A stretch of DNA of 64,000 bases from contig MEDZ01000015.1 in NCBI GenBank assembly GCA_001724275.1, positions 101,557 through 165,556 of the forward strand. The letters run 5' to 3'. The notes under the pieces were generated by a model, which did no database searches, was not told where the DNA came from, and saw only the letters and a list, made by a program, of their open reading frames with translations. Each line of letters opens with the position of its first letter. Within the stretch, counting starts at the first letter, position 1. Of the stretch, positions 35,247 to 44,009 are shown piece after piece. The stretch is from Gemmatimonadetes bacterium SCN 70-22 (GTDB taxonomy: Bacteria; Gemmatimonadota; Gemmatimonadetes; Gemmatimonadales; Gemmatimonadaceae). The position numbers were made by a program, and so were the translations under genes.

Positions 35247-35723
35247 TCAGGGTTCGCGTTCGGGACGGAAAGCGAGGTCGAAGGCGAGCCAGACGAGCTT
35301 GGAAATGGGGTAGAGCACGACGGGGGCGAGCGCCATGCCGAGCGGGGCGCCGACCTGGATCGCGTCCCAGGGGACCGTCGGCCACATGAACACCAGCACG
35401 GCGACGAAGATCCCCGTGAAGAGGAGTTCGGAGAGGACGAGGTTGAACATCATCCCGCCGAGGAAGTAGTCGGGCTCGCCACGCTCCAGCGCCTTGTGGC
35501 AGTGCCCGCACGCCTCGCGGAGGCGGAACCAGTGCACCAGGACCGGCCCTCCGCCACAGTGCGGGCAGCGGAGGGTGACGGCCCGCCCGACCAGCCGGAA
35601 CAGGTGCGTGAAGCCCTCGAAGGTGAGGTCGAGGTGCTCGTTGGCATCGCGCAGCGATGCGGGCACCGGCGCCAGCGGACCTCCTGTCTCCCGTCCCCCG
35701 CCTCCCGTCGGATGCTCAGCCAA
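35247..35723 (-). CDS. DUF983 zinc-ribbon membrane protein
   Basis: The 158-aa protein has two CxxC pairs (CPHC near 54-57 and CGHC near 72-75), which would form a zinc ribbon, followed by G-E-P-D-Y-F-L-G-G-M-M and two or three membrane helices (LLFTGIFVAVLVFMWP and LGMALAPVVLYPISKLVW). Function is unknown. The TTG start overlaps the sigma-factor stop by eight bases, so coupling is likely. Its first codons run through a GGGAGAC-type repeat (35686-35706). Confidence 0.8.
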   Translation of the reverse strand: MAEHPTGGGGRETGGPLAPVPASLRDANEHLDLTFEGFTHLFRLVGRAVTLRCPHCGGGPVLVHWFRLREACGHCHKALERGEPDYFLGGMMFNLVLSELLFTGIFVAVLVFMWPTVPWDAIQVGAPLGMALAPVVLYPISKLVWLAFDLAFRPEREP

Positions 35724-36579
35724 GATACGATTCGAGCGCCCGCGCCCGCGACACGTGGCGCAAGCGCGAGAGGGCCTTTTCCTTGATCTGGCGCACGCGC
35801 TCGCGCGTGATGCCTAACAAGGCGCCGATCTGCTCGAGCGTCATCGGTTCCTCCCCGTCGAGGCCGAAGTAGAGCCGGAGGATCTTGGCCTCGCGCTCCT
35901 TGAGCGACGACAGCGCCTCCTCGATCGATTCCGTGAGCGCTTTCTCGAAGGTCTGCTCGTCGGGAGTGGGGTTCAGGTTGTCGGGGAGGTAGTCGAGGAG
36001 CTTGTTGTCCTCGCCCGGCGTGAGCGGCGCATCGAGGGAGAGGTGCGCCTGCGAGATCGACATCGTCTTGGCGACTTCCTCCTCGGTGATGTCCATCCCG
36101 TCGGCGATCTCGGCGTGCGTCGCCTCGCGCCCCAGTTCCTGCAGCAGCGCGTTGGCGCGCTTGCCGATGCGGTGCAGCGTCCCGGCGCGGTTGAGCGGGA
36201 CGCGGACGATGCGGGACTGCTCGGCGAGCGCCTGGAGGATCGCCTGCCGGATCCACCAGACCGCGTAGGAAATGAACTTGATCCCCTTGGTCTCGTCGAA
36301 CTTGTGGGCGGCCCGGATGAGCCCGAGGTTCCCCTCGTTGATCAGGTCCGAGAGCGAGACCCCCTGGTTCTGGTACTTCTTCGCGACCGACACCACGAAG
36401 CGCAGGTTGGAGCGCACCAGCTTGTCCAGCGCATCCTGGTCCCCCTGGCGGATGCACTGCGCGAGCGACACCTCCTCCTCCCGCGTGATGAGCGGGTAGG
36501 CGCTGATGTCGCGGAGGTACTGGTCCAGCGAGCCTTCGTCGAACGACGACTTCTTGGAAGCGATGCGTCCTGCAGCCAC
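35716..36579 (-). CDS. rpoD: Primary sigma factor, short Bacteroidetes-like SigA/RpoD
   Basis: The 287-aa factor has region 1.2 (SLDQYLRDISAYPLITREEEV, about 15-35), region 2 (LRFVVSVAKKYQNQG, INEGNLGLIRAAHKFDETKG, SYAVWWIRQAI), region 3 and region 4 with a helix-turn-helix (EPMTLEQIGALLGITRERVRQIKEKAL). It lacks region 1.1 and ends S-Y-L-G. Length and ending match Bacteroidetes housekeeping SigA, which reads TAnnTTTG promoters. GTG 36579 is chosen because CAGGAG lies five bases before it; a farther Met (MESTW) has no such site. Confidence 0.93.
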   Translation of the reverse strand: MAAGRIASKKSSFDEGSLDQYLRDISAYPLITREEEVSLAQCIRQGDQDALDKLVRSNLRFVVSVAKKYQNQGVSLSDLINEGNLGLIRAAHKFDETKGIKFISYAVWWIRQAILQALAEQSRIVRVPLNRAGTLHRIGKRANALLQELGREATHAEIADGMDITEEEVAKTMSISQAHLSLDAPLTPGEDNKLLDYLPDNLNPTPDEQTFEKALTESIEEALSSLKEREAKILRLYFGLDGEEPMTLEQIGALLGITRERVRQIKEKALSRLRHVSRARALESYLG

Positions 36580-36648
36580 GTGGGCTCCTGATGATCGGCG
36601 GTCGGGCGACGCCGAGGCGTCACCGGAAAGTGGGACGACTGCCCGTGG

Positions 36649-36656
36649 GTAAACTA
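36649..36656 (-). promoter_or_regulatory. Weak candidate -7/-10 element TAGTTTAC upstream of the sigma gene
   Basis: TAGTTTAC lies about 70 bases before GTG 36579. Its first three bases are the lepB stop codon, so part of the match is forced. Low confidence. Confidence 0.2.
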
Positions 36657-37433
36657 GCGGACTCGATCGCCAAGTCGACTCCATCGCACGTGCGTGAGGA
36701 AGTCGAGGCGCGAGGTCGAATCCGGGAGATAGCTGTAGTAGACCACCATCGGTTGCCCGCGCACCAGGGAGTCCGGGACAAAGCCCCAGTAGCGCGAATC
36801 CAGTGAATTGTCGCGGTTGTCGCCCAGCACGAAGAGGTGCTCGCGCGGCACGACGAGCGGCCCCCAGTTGTTGCGTGAGGGGTGGTAGGAGAACGACGCC
36901 TGGGCCGAGCGCACCAGGTAGTCGCGCTGCCAGCGGAACTCGTCGCCCGCCGGATCGGCGCCGGGATCGGTGTGGCGTACGTAGGTCTCCTGCAGCCGCA
37001 CGCCGTTGCGGTAGAGGATCCCGTCTTCCATCCGCAGCGTGTCGCCGGGGATCCCCACCAGGCGCTTGACGAAGATCTTGGACGGGTCGCTGGGCCACTG
37101 GAAGACGATGACGTCGCCGCGGGCCGGCGTGCGGACCGCGGGGAGGCGCCTGCCCGTGAACGGGACCTCGGCGCCGTAGACGAGCTTGTTCACCAGGAGG
37201 AAGTCGCCCACGAGGAGCGTCCCTTCCATGCTCCCGCTCGGGATCTTGAAGGCCTCGACCACCAGCGCCCGGATGACGAGAAAGAGGACGACGGCGAGCT
37301 GGAACGACTTGGCCCAGTCCCACAGGAAGCGCAGGACGCGTGGCGTGCGCTGGTTCACGCGATCGAGCGCCGCGGCCCGATGCTGGTCGGTGATCGTGAC
37401 GCGCGTCTCCGACGAGGCCGTGTCGTGGATCAT
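36654..37433 (-). CDS. lepB: Signal peptidase I
   Basis: LepB cleaves signal peptides at the outer face of the inner membrane. The 259-aa protein has one N-terminal membrane helix (about 43-60), catalytic Ser68 in P-S-G-S-M-E-G-T and general base Lys123 in FVKRLVGIPGD, plus LGDNRDNSLDSRYWGFV near 204-220. It overlaps the upstream 159-aa gene by four bases (ATGA) and precedes the sigma gene by 74 bases. Confidence 0.97.
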   Translation of the reverse strand: MIHDTASSETRVTITDQHRAAALDRVNQRTPRVLRFLWDWAKSFQLAVVLFLVIRALVVEAFKIPSGSMEGTLLVGDFLLVNKLVYGAEVPFTGRRLPAVRTPARGDVIVFQWPSDPSKIFVKRLVGIPGDTLRMEDGILYRNGVRLQETYVRHTDPGADPAGDEFRWQRDYLVRSAQASFSYHPSRNNWGPLVVPREHLFVLGDNRDNSLDSRYWGFVPDSLVRGQPMVVYYSYLPDSTSRLDFLTHVRWSRLGDRVR

Positions 37434-37909
37434 CGTCCCCCTCCTCTCCAGCTGATTCGCGCCCCCAACGCTTCCGCCGCACTGCGCACCGCCCCTTCGC
37501 TCGCCTCCGGGACGGCGATCGTCGCCACGGTGAAGCGCCCCTCCGTCGCCACCGCCATGCGGTGGATGGTCACGCCACTTCCCTCCAGCTCCCGGCGCAA
37601 GCGCGAGGCGAGGTCCGGCGTCGACGCGGCCGCAACGATCGCCACCCCCCGCGCCGCGCCGCCGCGCCCCTCCCGTTGCTCCTCGCGCACGCCCTCGCGC
37701 GATCCGTCACGCGATCCGTGACGCGATCCCTCGCGCGATCCCTCGCGCGATCCGTCGCGCGACGCCACGGACGCCGGTTCGGCAGCGGGGAGAGCGCCTA
37801 ACGTGCGATCGACGACGTCACGGATGACGTCGCGACGCACCCCCCAGCGCCCGAGCTTCTGCTCGACGCGGCGCACCAGGTCGTCTCGTTCGGAGGAGGA
37901 CAGCACCAT
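37430..37909 (-). CDS. Hypothetical protein with Gly-Ser-Arg-acid repeats
   Basis: I do not recognise this 159-aa protein. It has a helical N-terminus (MVLSSSERDDLVRRVEQKLG), a repeat linker with five G-S-R-E/D/H units (about 50-72) and a C-terminal alpha/beta part (GVAIVAAASTPDLASRLRREL, then FTVATIAVP) that could be ACT-like. ATG 37909 gives the helix as N-terminus; an upstream Met would add 15 residues. It is coupled to lepB by ATGA. Confidence 0.6.
   Translation of the reverse strand: MVLSSSERDDLVRRVEQKLGRWGVRRDVIRDVVDRTLGALPAAEPASVASRDGSREGSREGSRHGSRDGSREGVREEQREGRGGAARGVAIVAAASTPDLASRLRRELEGSGVTIHRMAVATEGRFTVATIAVPEASEGAVRSAAEALGARISWRGGGR
37698..37757. repeat. 12-bp in-frame tandem repeat (CGCGATCCnTCn)5
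   Basis: Five 12-bp units encode the charged Gly-Ser-Arg-X linker of the 159-aa protein on the minus strand. Unit length keeps the frame, so copy number can vary without disrupting the product. Confidence 0.85.
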
Positions 37910-37957
37910 CGGATTGTCGGCAATTAATTCGCGCCCCGCAGGGCACGCAACCACTCG

Positions 37958-37965
37958 AAAAGATA
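37958..37965 (-). promoter_or_regulatory. Candidate -7/-10 element TATCTTTT
   Basis: On the minus strand TATCTTTTCG lies about 49 bases before the 159-aa gene, which heads the lepB unit, and in the only AT-rich part of the gap 37910-38008. A TTAATTG stretch nearer the gene (37922-37928) is an alternative. Confidence 0.35.
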
Positions 37966-38008
37966 CGAGCGGCGATGGGCGTTGTCCCGCCCCGCCGCCC
38001 CGCCCCCG

Positions 38009-39502
38009 CTAGTCGCCGTACGTGTCGATCTGCGCCCGCTGCAGCGCGCCGGAATAATCGACGTAACACACCTTCGTCTCGGAGTAGAACTCGTACACTT
38101 CCCACCCCCCTTCACGGTGGCCGTTCCCCGTCTGCTTCACGCCGCCGAAGGGGAGGTGCGCCTCGGCGCCGATCGTTGGAGCATTCACATACGTGATCCC
38201 GTTGTCGAGCTCCGACATCGCACGGAACGCCAGCTCCACGTTGCGCGTGTAGAGCGACGACGACAGGCCGTACTTCACGTCGTTGTTGACGGCGAAGGCC
38301 TCGTCGGCGTTGTCGACCCGGATCACCGAGAGCACCGGACCGAAGATCTCCTCCTGCTCGAGGCGCGACCCCGGACGGACATGCGTGAAGATCGTGGGCT
38401 CGAAGAACGTCCCCTTGGCCAGCGCGCCGGAGGTGGCGCGCTTGCCGCCGATGGCGAGCTGGGCGCCCTCGTCCTCCCCGATCTGCACGTAGCGTTCGAC
38501 CTTCCGCACCGACTCCTCGTGAATGAGCGGCCCGACATCCGTTCCGGGCTGGCGACCGTCGCCCAGCCGCAGCTCCCGTACCCGATCGACGAGCATCCCC
38601 ACCAGGCGGTCATGCACCCCGCCCTGGACGATGAGGCGCGACGTGGCGGTGCAGCGCTGCCCGGTCGTCCCGAAGGCCCCCCAGAGCACCCCCTCGAGCG
38701 CCAGATCGAGATCGGCATCATCCAGGACGATCTGGGCGTTCTTCCCCCCCATCTCGAGGGAGAGGCGCTTGTGCATGCGCCCACAGACCTCCCCCACCTT
38801 GCTACCAGTCTCGGTCGATCCGGTGAACGAGATGAGCGGAATGTCGGGATGCTGCACGATCGCCGCCCCTACCGTCTCGCCGACACCGTGCACGAGCTGG
38901 ATCACCTCGGGCGGGAGCCCCGCCTCCAGCATGATCTCCACCAGCACGGTCCCCGTGTGGGGGACGTCCTCGGCGGGCTTGAAGACGCACGCGTTCCCGC
39001 ACACCAGCGCCGGGAACATCTTCCACGTCGGGATGGCCATCGGGAAGTTGAACGGCGTCACGATCCCGGCCACGCCGATGGGGCGGCGATAGCTCATCGC
39101 CCACTTGTTGCGAAGCTCGCTGGGGACCGTGTGGCCGAAGAGGCGGCGCCCCTCGACCGCGGCGTAATACGCCGTGTCGATCCCCTCCTGCACGTCGCCG
39201 CGCGTCTCGGCCAGCGGCTTCCCCATCTCGCGGGTCATCAGGTTCGCGATCTCCTCCTTGCGCGCGGAGAGGAGGTCGCCGACGCGACGCAGCACGTCGC
39301 CGCGAAGCGGTGCCGGCGTCTTGCGCCAGAGTTCGAAGCCGCGCTGCGCCGAGGCGACCGCCTGCGCCACGTCCTCGCGCCCGGAAAGTGGGAACCGTCC
39401 GATGACGTCGGAGTTGTCCGCCGGGTTGATGTTCTCGAAGTAGTCACCCGTCGAGGGGGCGACCCACTGTCCAGCGATGAAGTTCTTGAAGACCGTGGTC
39501 AT
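38009..39502 (-). CDS. NAD(P)-dependent aldehyde dehydrogenase
   Basis: The 497-aa protein is a full-length ALDH: V-T-P-F-N-F-P (about 149-155) in the cofactor site, ISFTGSTETG, catalytic Glu250 in LEMGGKNA and nucleophile Cys284 in GQRCTA, then EEIFGPVLSVI and the C-terminal G-G-V-K-Q-T-G. It resembles semialdehyde dehydrogenases of the ketoglutarate-semialdehyde or aminoadipate type, but the substrate is not decided. It is a single-gene unit. Confidence 0.92.
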   Translation of the reverse strand: MTTVFKNFIAGQWVAPSTGDYFENINPADNSDVIGRFPLSGREDVAQAVASAQRGFELWRKTPAPLRGDVLRRVGDLLSARKEEIANLMTREMGKPLAETRGDVQEGIDTAYYAAVEGRRLFGHTVPSELRNKWAMSYRRPIGVAGIVTPFNFPMAIPTWKMFPALVCGNACVFKPAEDVPHTGTVLVEIMLEAGLPPEVIQLVHGVGETVGAAIVQHPDIPLISFTGSTETGSKVGEVCGRMHKRLSLEMGGKNAQIVLDDADLDLALEGVLWGAFGTTGQRCTATSRLIVQGGVHDRLVGMLVDRVRELRLGDGRQPGTDVGPLIHEESVRKVERYVQIGEDEGAQLAIGGKRATSGALAKGTFFEPTIFTHVRPGSRLEQEEIFGPVLSVIRVDNADEAFAVNNDVKYGLSSSLYTRNVELAFRAMSELDNGITYVNAPTIGAEAHLPFGGVKQTGNGHREGGWEVYEFYSETKVCYVDYSGALQRAQIDTYGD

Positions 39503-39572
39503 GGCGAGCGGAACGAGCCGTCGAGCGACGGCGAGTGATGGACGGGGCGAGGCGCCGGGCGCCGCATGCCCC

Positions 39573-39580
39573 GAAAGCTA
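39573..39580 (-). promoter_or_regulatory. Candidate -7/-10 element TAGCTTTC upstream of aldehyde dehydrogenase
   Basis: The box lies about 70 bases before the ALDH start on its strand and is identical to the box before larE. No -33 element is apparent. The gap 39503-39653 has no gene. Confidence 0.35.
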
Positions 39581-39653
39581 GCCGGGAACGGCGGCAGGCG
39601 AAGTGTCCCGCGGGGGGCCGCCCCTGTCGAGCCGCCGCGAACGCCGAAAGCGG

Positions 39654-40091
39654 CTACTCGCACATCCAGATGGCGGGGTGCTCGGGCGACTCCCTGGCGT
39701 AGCCCGTGCGTGGGAGCACCTCGACGGCGGCAAGGACCATCCCCCAGAGGATCAGGAGGAGCGACAGGACGTGGGCGCGCGCGCTGCGATGACGCCAGGT
39801 CCACACGGAGGTCCAGACGCCGGAGAGGGCGACGACTCCGGTGGCGGCCAGGTAGCCGAAGAGCCCGGCGCCGCAGCGGGTGCCATAGGGCCAGAACAGC
39901 ATCCCCACGCCCAGGGCCACCGAGAGGAGGAGGCGCAGCATCACGCCGAGGGTGGACGTGGAGCCCTGCTTGGCGACCACGTCGGCGCGAGCCTGCTGTG
40001 TGGGTGCCCCCTTGGAGGGGAGGAGCGCCTCGTCCGAGATCGACTCGAGCTGCTTGTCGATCTTCTTGAGTTGATCGTCCCAGTTGGTCAT
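39654..40091 (-). CDS. Small membrane protein of unknown function
   Basis: The 145-aa protein begins MTNWDDQLKKIDKQLESI, a charged helix, followed by three likely membrane helices (about 58-78 LRLLLSVALGVGMLFWPYG, 84-104 LFGYLAATGVVALSGVW and 115-132 VLSLLLILWGMVLAAVEV). I do not recognise a family. ATG 40091 is preferred because upstream in-frame sequence is repeat-derived. It stands alone between ALDH and the NtrC-type gene. Confidence 0.65.
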   Translation of the reverse strand: MTNWDDQLKKIDKQLESISDEALLPSKGAPTQQARADVVAKQGSTSTLGVMLRLLLSVALGVGMLFWPYGTRCGAGLFGYLAATGVVALSGVWTSVWTWRHRSARAHVLSLLLILWGMVLAAVEVLPRTGYARESPEHPAIWMCE

Positions 40092-40096
40092 GGGAA

Positions 40097-40220
40097 GAGA
40101 CGGGAGTGGGGAGACGGGAGACGGGAGTGCGCGAGGCAGGTACGCGTGACGCAGTGGTGCGCGGGACATCGGAGCGCGGGCCGGCTCTCCCGTCTCGGGT
40201 TCCCCGTCTCGCGTCCCGAT
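40097..40220. repeat. GGGAGAC/GTCTCCC heptamer clusters in a gene gap
   Basis: The gap 40092-40221 carries GACGGGAG-TGGGGAGACGGGAGACGGGAG at its left end and TCTCCCGTCTCGGG with CCCCGTCTCGCGTC at its right end. The clusters are in opposite orientations, so they could pair. No gene is visible. Confidence 0.7.
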
Positions 40221-40221
40221 C

Positions 40222-41582
<1,361 letters not shown>

Positions 41583-41586
<4 letters not shown>

Positions 41587-42233
41587 GACACGGCCTTGTA
41601 GAGGGTGACCCGCCCCTTCCCCACGCGCACGTCGCCCACGTACGGCGGGATCGCGAAGCCGATGGCCCGTGCGGGATCGCCCGGGGCGACCGCCCCGCGA
41701 TCGAGCTGCCGCACCAACGAGGCGATGGCGGGCGACGGAACGGCGAACTCGTTCACGCGCACGTCCTGCACGATGAACAGGGCGCGCCCGGGCGCCGCGA
41801 CCTCCAGCGTCCCCTCGAGGAGGACCCGCTGGCGCGACTGGAGCATCCGAGCCACGGGGCCAAGGGCGTCGATCCCCTTCAGTGCCGCCGGATCGAGGGT
41901 GGTGCGCAGGACGAGCCGATCGCCCACGACGGCCGCCTCCACCTTCTCGGCGAAGGCCGGCAGGCGCTGCGCGCGATCGGCCAGCACCAGCGCCGACGCC
42001 TCGGCGGCGGTGAGGTTGGTGAAGACGGGGCCGGACTTGCGTCCGAGCGCTTCCAGCTGCTGGCGGCCGCGCTCGCGCCGCTCGGCCGTGAGCGGATCGA
42101 AGGTCGCCGTCGACACCGCACGGGCACCACCCGTGAGCGCGGGGAGCCAGCGATCGCGGGTGACGATGCCCGCCACGACCAGCACGGCGACGACGGTAAG
42201 GCACCCGACGGTGCGCAGGCATCCGAACATCAC
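41583..42233 (-). CDS. Membrane-anchored protein of unknown function
   Basis: The 216-aa protein has one N-terminal helix (about 8-24, GCLTVVAVLVVAGIVT) and a probably extracytoplasmic body of alternating short strands, including L-T-A-A-E-A-S-A-L-V-L and ALFIVQDVRVNEFAVP. I do not recognise a family. It overlaps thpR upstream and the NtrC-type gene downstream by four bases each, so it is translated with both and may act with the regulator. Confidence 0.7.
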
Positions 42234-42793
42234 GACCCTTCCAGGGCGAAGTGGTGGAGCCGGTCATGGTGCGGCCCGCCGGCCCCCAGCGTGCTGCGCA
42301 TCAGCGCCACCTCCCGGATCGCGAGCGGCCACGTGGCACGCACGGCGCGCAGCGCGCGCTCGAGCGCCGCGACCTGCTGGCGTGGCACCCCGTCGGCCAC
42401 CCTGCCTAACGTCACGTGGGCGCGGAAGGGGCGGGTCTCCGGGGTGACGCCGAGGGGGGCAAGGGCAGCGTCGAGGCGCCGGGCCAGTCCGGCGAGCGGG
42501 GTGGGAGGGTGCATGCCCAGCCATACGACGCGAGGGCGCCGAAAGTTCGGGAAGGCGCCCGTCCCGCCGACCGTGACCTCGAAGGGAGGGAGCGGCGCCA
42601 GGGCCGCGCGGGTGGCTCGCGCCACGCGCGCCTCGTCCTCCTCCGGGCGCTCGCCGAGGAACTTGACCGTCAGGTGCATCAGCTCGGGGCGTACCCAGCG
42701 CACCGCGGGGGCCGCGGCGCGAGCCGGCGCCACTTCCCGGGCGATGGCCGACTGCATGGCCTCAGGCAGGGTGATGGCCAGGAAGAGCCGCAT
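42230..42793 (-). CDS. thpR: RNA 2',3'-cyclic phosphodiesterase (2H family)
   Basis: The 187-aa protein opens M-R-L-F-L-A-I-T-L-P and has the two catalytic H-x-T motifs: HLTVKFLGE (about 40-48) and H-V-T-L-G-R (about 130-135). The second contains a CGTTAGGC octamer in the DNA. 2H enzymes open 2',3'-cyclic phosphates on RNA ends. The upstream small gene overlaps its 5' end by 32 bases. Confidence 0.93.
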   Translation of the reverse strand: MRLFLAITLPEAMQSAIAREVAPARAAAPAVRWVRPELMHLTVKFLGERPEEDEARVARATRAALAPLPPFEVTVGGTGAFPNFRRPRVVWLGMHPPTPLAGLARRLDAALAPLGVTPETRPFRAHVTLGRVADGVPRQQVAALERALRAVRATWPLAIREVALMRSTLGAGGPHHDRLHHFALEGS

Positions 42794-43097
42794 CGGGATC
42801 GGCCACGGCGGGGAGGACCTCGAGGGCGACGTGCGTGAAACCGCAGTCGCGCGCCGTCTGCACCATCCAGCGGCGCGTGGCGACGTCGATGGGCGGCGCG
42901 TCGGGCGGGACGACCACCAGGGCCAGGGTGCCGCGCCCCTCGACGCGCGCCGCCAAGGCGCGACGGGCAAGGGCGCGTGCCAGGGCGTTGGCGCCGATGC
43001 CCAGCGAGGGGGAGGGCACGGACGCCTCGTCAGGTACCGACGTCCCGCCGGCCAAGGGAGCCGTCTCGCCGCGCCCGCTCCTCTCATCCAAGGTCAT
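42762..43097 (-). CDS. Small protein of unknown function between larE and thpR
   Basis: The 111-aa product starts MTLDERSGRGETAPLAGGTS and has an alpha/beta core (ALALVVVPPDAPPIDVATRRWMVQTARDCGF, about 59-89). I recognise no family. ATG 43097 overlaps the larE stop as ATGA, which supports expression. The 32-base overlap with thpR at the 3' end is unusually long. Confidence 0.55.
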   Translation of the reverse strand: MTLDERSGRGETAPLAGGTSVPDEASVPSPSLGIGANALARALARRALAARVEGRGTLALVVVPPDAPPIDVATRRWMVQTARDCGFTHVALEVLPAVADPDAALPGHHPA

Positions 43098-43996
43098 TCG
43101 CGAGTGACTCCTCCCAGCACGTTCAGCGATCCCGAGCGGAAGCCGCGGAGGTCGATCGCGACGCGTGCGAAGCCCGCCCCTCGCACCGCGGCCGCCAGCT
43201 GCACGGCGCGCTCCGGGGCCAACCAGTGCTGGAGCGCATCCGCGGCCAGCTCCACCCGCGCCAGCTCGTCGTGATAACGGACGCGGAGGTCGCCCGTCAC
43301 CCCGAGGGCGCGCAGGGCCGACTCCGCCCGCTCCACGCGCGCGAGACGATCGGGGGTGACGGCGGTGCCATACGGCAGCCGCGAGGAAAGGCACGGGGAC
43401 GACGGCTGCGACCACGTCGGGATTCCGCGTCGCTGCGACAAGATGCGGATGTGCGCCTTGGTGAGTCCCACCTCCGCCATCGGCGACGCCACGCCATGCT
43501 CGCGCGCCGCCGCCGTCCCCGGTCGATAATCGCCCGTATCGTCGGCGTTGGTGCCGTCTGCCACCACTGCCAGCCCGCGCTCGCGGGCGATGGGGACCAG
43601 GCGATCCCACAGCTCGTTCTTGCAGAAGTAGCAGCGATTGACCGGGTTGGCGGCATAGCGCGGATCGCTCATCTCGTCGGTGTCGATCTCGAAGACCGGG
43701 ATCCCGAACTGATCGGCCACCGCGCGCGCCGTGGTCCACTGTGCCGTGGGATATGACGCCGACCGACCGATGACGGCGAGGACGCGATCGGGGCCGAGCG
43801 TTTCCACGGCCAGGGCCGCGAGGAACGCCGAGTCGACGCCGCCACTGAAGCCCACGAGCACGGATCCGCGGACGCGCAACCAGTCCTGCAACGCCCGTTC
43901 GCGTTCGGTTGCCTCGCGCTCGAGGTCAGGGGTCGAGCCCGGCGGGGCCCCCCCTTCGCCCCGGGCCTCCACGACCAGCTGCTGCGAAATGCGCAT
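43094..43996 (-). CDS. larE: LarE-type sulfur transferase, three-cysteine form
   Basis: LarE inserts sulfur into the pyridinium precursor of the nickel-pincer cofactor of lactate racemase. The 300-aa PP-loop protein has S-G-G-V-D-S at 51-56, GTNADDTGDYRPG near 148-160, and three cysteines: Cys122 and Cys125 (RCYFCK) and Cys202 (SPCLSSR). The three-cysteine set is associated with a [4Fe-4S] cluster that relays sulfur, rather than a sacrificial cysteine. larB, larC and larA are not in view. A promoter-like box ends five bases before ATG. Confidence 0.9.
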   Translation of the reverse strand: MRISQQLVVEARGEGGAPPGSTPDLEREATERERALQDWLRVRGSVLVGFSGGVDSAFLAALAVETLGPDRVLAVIGRSASYPTAQWTTARAVADQFGIPVFEIDTDEMSDPRYAANPVNRCYFCKNELWDRLVPIARERGLAVVADGTNADDTGDYRPGTAAAREHGVASPMAEVGLTKAHIRILSQRRGIPTWSQPSSPCLSSRLPYGTAVTPDRLARVERAESALRALGVTGDLRVRYHDELARVELAADALQHWLAPERAVQLAAAVRGAGFARVAIDLRGFRSGSLNVLGGVTRE

Positions 43997-44001
43997 GTGG
44001 T

Positions 44002-44009
44002 GAAAGCTA
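44002..44009 (-). promoter_or_regulatory. Candidate -7/-10 element TAGCTTTC, five bases from ATG of larE
   Basis: The minus strand reads TAGCTTTC-ACCAC-ATG, so an mRNA starting downstream of the box would be leaderless. The first three bases are also the comM stop codon, so part of the match is forced by coding. Confidence 0.3.
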
